From contig CBFHMG010000009.1 of assembly GCA_965656935.1 (NCBI GenBank), positions 53,500 to 117,499 on the forward strand: a stretch of 64,000 nt of DNA, read 5' to 3'. The stretch's first letter is position 1; each line of letters starts with the position of its first letter. Shown one piece after another: positions 60,830-64,000 of this stretch. This stretch comes from M30B80 sp965656935 (GTDB lineage: Bacteria; Pseudomonadota; Alphaproteobacteria; Rhodobacterales; Rhodobacteraceae). The notes beneath the pieces are model-generated. The model was not told where the DNA came from. It did no database searches and saw nothing but the letters and a program-made list of their open reading frames with translations. The translations under genes and the position numbers were made by a program.

Positions 60830-62170
60830 ATGAGAAAGATATTGTTAGTGTCAAGCTTGGCGTTTTCCCTAGCTTTGCCACAGGTTGCTGCCGCTAACAA
60901 TGATTTGTTTGGCTCCATGGTTGGGGCTATGATTGGGACAGCTTTGACGCAAGGTATGCAGACCGCACCAAGACAAAATTCAACCGTCTCGTCCTCCCCA
61001 CAAAGATCCACAGCGCCTCGTCGGTCGGCTGCGGAGATCGCTCAAGTAAGAGAAATGCAAGAGGCTCTAAATTATTTTAACTTCCCAGCTGGAAGACCAG
61101 ACGGCGTAATTGGTAGGGGCACTCGATCTGCTACTGCTCAGTATCAGAACTTTGTAGGCTATCCTGCGACGGGAGAACTTCTGCCACATGAGCGAATGTT
61201 TCTCGTAACTTCTTTTCAGCGTGCTGCAAGTGAATCGCCATCACGTATTCAGAGAGCGCTGGCTAATCCAATTGGACTCAGAAGCCTGCTGCGCGAGTAT
61301 GCTCAGCCTGAAGAAGAGATCGAAATTGTAGATACGGTAGAGCAGACTACAATTAACAGTACTGTAGTTGTTTCAACGTCTAATACTGGTGAAGTGGAAG
61401 ATCTTCAAAATGAAGTTGATGAATTGTCGGATCAGGTGGCGTTACTCCAAGCGGTGATCGATCATCAGAGAGATAGCGTAGCACCAAGTGATCCTGAGGG
61501 TGCTGAGGCAAGGATCTCTGCGGTTAACAATCTCATGGATAGTTATCGGGAGCGCCTAGACGAAGTGGAAAACTTTTCTACGCAGCGTTATTCCACACCA
61601 ATTCGCCCACAAAACCAAAACCAAGGCACAACAGCGCGTAGGCTTTCAGAAATTTTCCCAAAGGTTCCGTTTTATATCGCTGGCACGGAAGAAATTGGTG
61701 AAATGTGGGTCGAGCCGGAAGTTACTGATCAAGGCTACTTGATGTTTGGCTTTAACTTTATTGATCCGGCAGCTCAATACGATCAAATTAGAGATACAAT
61801 CAGTTTTTCCGCAAGTGACGTTGAGGTTGTTTCTGCAGCTCTAACTAAAGTTGATGAATGGACTGCGGTTGCCCAAGAAAATGGTGTGAGGCGAAATTTT
61901 GAACGCCTGGTTTCATGCATACCAGAGGGTGCCTGCGAAAATTTGCAAGAAGGCGTAAGCTCTAGCTCCGTAGTTTTTCAAATTTATGAGGACGGTTCAA
62001 CAGCAGCCAGAATTCAACGAAATAGGGGACTTTTTGTATCAGGCTATAACTTTTCAGTGGAGTCTGGATTGATGCTGTCTGCATATCTCGACTATATGCG
62101 AGAGGTAGGAATGCGCGAGTTCACAACAGGTACGATGACAGAAAACGATCTAAATTCACTGTTCGAGTAG
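60830..62170 (+). CDS. secreted peptidoglycan-binding protein with unknown C-terminal domain
   Basis: This 446-aa protein has signal peptide MRKILLVSSLAFSLALPQVAAA, then a small Gly-rich hydrophobic segment (GSMVGAMIGTALTQG, residues 28-42). A PG_binding_1-type domain covers about 70-125 (MQEALNYFNFPAGRPDGVIG). A coiled coil follows at 188-215, then a long C-terminal region with one Cys pair (Cys363, Cys369) that I cannot assign. ATG 60830 is preferred; a GTG lies at 60821. Codon use is more AT-rich than in the core. Its partner or function is not visible. Confidence 0.8.
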   Translation: MRKILLVSSLAFSLALPQVAAANNDLFGSMVGAMIGTALTQGMQTAPRQNSTVSSSPQRSTAPRRSAAEIAQVREMQEALNYFNFPAGRPDGVIGRGTRSATAQYQNFVGYPATGELLPHERMFLVTSFQRAASESPSRIQRALANPIGLRSLLREYAQPEEEIEIVDTVEQTTINSTVVVSTSNTGEVEDLQNEVDELSDQVALLQAVIDHQRDSVAPSDPEGAEARISAVNNLMDSYRERLDEVENFSTQRYSTPIRPQNQNQGTTARRLSEIFPKVPFYIAGTEEIGEMWVEPEVTDQGYLMFGFNFIDPAAQYDQIRDTISFSASDVEVVSAALTKVDEWTAVAQENGVRRNFERLVSCIPEGACENLQEGVSSSSVVFQIYEDGSTAARIQRNRGLFVSGYNFSVESGLMLSAYLDYMREVGMREFTTGTMTENDLNSLFE

Positions 62171-62296
62171 AAACTGTAACATACATTGATATTTATTAGG
62201 TGTGCGTGAACCTATCTCACGACTTTGGTTATACTGAGGTCACGAGATAAAGCGTCTTGGTGATGTCACAAAATGTTCCGCCCTATGGACAACTGT

Positions 62297-63126
62297 CTAG
62301 CCCCCTCGTTTAGTACCATTAATTTGGGGTTTCTCTAATAAGGTTTCTGGGGCGGGTGGACGCATAGTTTGGCATGATGAGGGCGGATTTGGTTGTATTG
62401 CCTGAGCCAGACATTGATGGCGACCTGAGCTTGTTTGGTGGTGTGAAACCATTCGGCGTTGAGGACTTCACGACGGAGTGTTCCGTTGAAGCGCTCATTG
62501 TAACCGTTCTCCCAAGTTGATCCTGGGTAGATTTGCATTGGCTGGATGCCGACGCGTCTGAGCCAGTTTTGCAGCGATGCAGCGATGAACTCCGGGCCAT
62601 TGGCTGATCGGATGTATTTCGGCTTGCTATGTTTCATCAGTGGTCGGCGCAAAACATCCACAATATCGTTTGCTTTCATCTTATCCCGCACCGCCACGTA
62701 GAGCGCCTCACGGGTATATTCATCGAGCACAGTGAAGATCTTATAGGGCCGCCCGTTTCTCAGCTTGTCATGCACAAAATCAACCTCCCAGACATGGTTG
62801 GGATGCGTTGGCCGCAGCCGGATAACCGAACTATCTTTATGACAGAGCCGCCGTCGTTTCTTATGCCGATGCGGTAGCTGCAGACCTTCTTCGCCCCATA
62901 AACGTTCAACCTTCTTATGATTAACCCGCCATCCTTCCATACGCAGCAGAGCGGTCACCTTCCTGTAGCCGTAGCGGCCATATTGCCTGGCCAACCGGAT
63001 CATCGCCAGCCGCAGGGCATCATCATTCAGTGGTTTGGCCTGATACCGCAGGCTCGACCGCGAAAGCCCCAACACCGCACAGGTGTGCCGTTCAGATGTG
63101 TTCAGCTTCTGACTGGTGTGGATCAC
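62297..63126 (-). pseudogene. IS3 transposase OrfB, catalytic Asp lost and C-terminus frameshifted
   Basis: The rve-type integrase core shows Asp116 (VWEVDFV) and Glu211 (NERFNG), but the middle acidic residue is Ala175 (RSANGPEF, family RSDNGPEF). The Ala-Glu gap is 35 residues, exactly the D35E spacing, so the change hits the catalytic Asp. The codon GCC is one base from GAC. Near the end the frame stops at 62335 (HPPQKPY), while the next frame continues as RPPAPETLLEKPQINGT to about 62297, so one base was probably lost. Upstream it would be joined to orfA by a -1 shift. Confidence 0.85.
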
Positions 63127-63149
63127 GGCCTGACGTAACCTATCAACCG

Positions 63150-63437
63150 TCAGGCCTTGGGCTTTAAATGATCCAAGCTCTCCTTCAGGATCAGCTTGTC
63201 GAGCTGCAGATCAGCGACAATCCTCTTGAGCCGTTCATTCTCTTTTTGCAACGCGCGCATCTCAGACAACTGCGGCCGGCCCATCCCACCAAACTTCTTT
63301 CGCCTGTAATAATACGTCTTGTCCGAAATTCCTGCTTTGCAACACGCACTCACAACGTCCAATCCATCATGCAAGTGTGCGTCAATCTCGCGCAGCAGCT
63401 TCAAAGTATCCTCACCCGAGTACCGCTTCCGTGCCAT
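63150..63437 (-). CDS. IS3-family transposase OrfA
   Basis: This 95-aa protein has a helix-turn-helix (VVSACCKAGISDKTYYYRRKK) followed by a leucine-zipper segment (ALQKENERLKRIVADLQLDKLILK) used for OrfA/OrfAB dimerisation. It ends at a TGA just after TTTAAAG, a site where a -1 frameshift would fuse it to OrfB. No damage is seen in OrfA itself. Confidence 0.9.
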   Translation of the reverse strand: MARKRYSGEDTLKLLREIDAHLHDGLDVVSACCKAGISDKTYYYRRKKFGGMGRPQLSEMRALQKENERLKRIVADLQLDKLILKESLDHLKPKA

Positions 63438-63494
63438 TCTACGTAATTCCCTTAGACCACAAATATTGGCACAGCTTTATGGGGCCAAGACAGT

Positions 63495-63851
63495 CGTTTG
63501 GTGTTTTAGTGTTTCCGCCGTTTTCTTAACCATAGCGGAGGATCACAGTCACGCGTCAAATATTGTTTAATTCCTAGTGATTTGTGGCAGTAGTTTCTTC
63601 AACCCAGATCCCGTAGTTTGTGGAAAATTTCTCAAGAGTTTGCACACTTCTACATTCGTTTATTTGTTTAGAATGGCTTTCCACTTGTTGTGTCATCCGC
63701 GAGCATCGCCTCTACTGCTCTGTGCCTGTTTGTCAGTTTTGCTATTTTTGTCAGTTTTGTTTTTGACACTAGATGTGAAATCCGTCACAAGAGTTCAAAT
63801 GCATTGTACGTAGCGGATTCTGCGTAATTTTGGTCTGGGGGGATCAAATAT
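63495..63851. other. 357-nt spacer between the IS and the last gene
   Basis: I see no supported gene or RNA structure here. A 78-codon frame at 63577-63813 has no ribosome site and looks like chance in AT-rich DNA. The end (about 63837-63845) contains GGGGGGA, a possible ribosome binding site for the next gene. Confidence 0.4.
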
Positions 63852-64000
63852 ATGGCGCCAAAACTTGAGAGTTTTCGTATAGCGGATAGGAGCCCGACTA
63901 CGGGCGTCTTTACCTTTGCTTCGGGCGATGCTGCTGTTATAGTTGCATCGTTTGACCAGGCTGTTTTTGTTGACACATTTGATGGAAATCGCGTTCCTGT
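63852..64000 (+). CDS. unidentified gene, N-terminal fragment cut by the window edge
   Basis: An open frame starts at ATG 63852 (MAPKLESFRIADRSPTTGVF) 8 nt after a GGGGGGA site and continues to the window end (49 full codons) with no stop. No signal peptide is evident. The segment GDAAVIVASFDQAVFVD is beta-strand-like. I do not recognise it. Confidence 0.4.
   Translation, partial: MAPKLESFRIADRSPTTGVFTFASGDAAVIVASFDQAVFVDTFDGNRVP

Larger units (their letters stand above)
62292..63494 (-). mobile_element. IS3-family insertion sequence, decayed
   Basis: This element of about 1.2 kb has matching ends: ACTGTCTAGCCCCC at the left and, on the other strand, ACTGTCTTGGCCCC at the right (12 of 14 identical). 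It carries orfA and orfB on the minus strand with the -1 frameshift layout of IS3. No clear target duplication is visible. Damage to orfB suggests it no longer moves by itself. Confidence 0.85.

Noticed and set aside
63577..63813. 78-codon frame right of the IS
   Set aside because: No ribosome site and composition typical of chance in AT-rich DNA.
1..64000. CRISPR arrays, prophage structural genes, rRNA genes
   Set aside because: No regularly spaced repeats, no capsid/tail/terminase-like proteins and no rRNA sequence were seen on either strand.

Overview
The window reads as one chromosomal segment of an alphaproteobacterium, most likely Rhodobacterales (Rhodobacteraceae/Roseobacter type). 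Supporting signs are the dgt-argS-SPOR-nagZ-scpA-scpB block, glnB-glnA, a monothiol glutaredoxin/BolA pair, an IalB-like protein, a Hint-domain protein, a holin plus GH108 muramidase pair like the gene transfer agent lysis genes of Rhodobacter, and GC-rich codon use. Species cannot be named from this sequence. About 59.9 kb is dense core genome. From a tRNA-Leu at 59801 to the right edge the DNA becomes AT-rich and gene-poor, like the end of an acquired island.

Layout: 1-2790 holds an L,D-transpeptidase tail, LpxD, a dedicated acyl carrier protein and a ketoacyl synthase. 2848-9009 holds an IalB-like protein, a HerA-like ATPase, ccmF-ccmH and an enoyl-CoA hydratase. 9121-14735 (minus) is a complete LIV-type ABC importer with a small cysteine-containing periplasmic protein inserted in the operon. 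15030-18181 is a urate-to-allantoate module: a PuuE-UraD fusion divergent from uraH-puuD. 18203-24446 holds an aldolase, a YaiI-type protein, der, grxD/bolA, purL and an acetyltransferase. 24655-29159 is a LysR regulator divergent from a large indolepyruvate ferredoxin oxidoreductase. 29210-33571 (minus) runs from a P-loop protein through metA, a hydrolase and ppk2 to a TetR regulator.

33705-34826 is a FadL-type porin gene broken by one in-frame stop. 35045-42034 holds a DMT transporter, mazG, a flavin reductase, agmatinase, an acyltransferase, murI, ccmE and the muramidase/holin pair. 42031-49634 (minus) holds a covalent-FAD dehydrogenase with a GcvT-like half, a nucleotide-sugar dehydrogenase, a glycosyltransferase, an M20 peptidase, exonuclease III and a SpoIIAA-like protein. 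49702-56924 is erpA divergent from the dgt-to-scpB cluster. 57023-59612 (minus) is glnA, glnB and the Hint protein.

The island side (59886-64000) holds a gene-poor 0.9 kb, a secreted peptidoglycan-binding protein, a decayed IS3-family element whose transposase has lost a catalytic aspartate and its C-terminal frame, and the start of an unidentified gene cut by the window edge.

Beyond genes, two patterns stand out. A 19-bp element (AGTATTTnnnAAGCAAAGA) occurs five times, always 9-59 nt past a stop codon and always in the sense direction of that gene. Two minus-strand loci share a CCTCCCTGTTG box directly before a strong intrinsic terminator and look like members of one small-RNA family with an anti-Shine-Dalgarno sequence.
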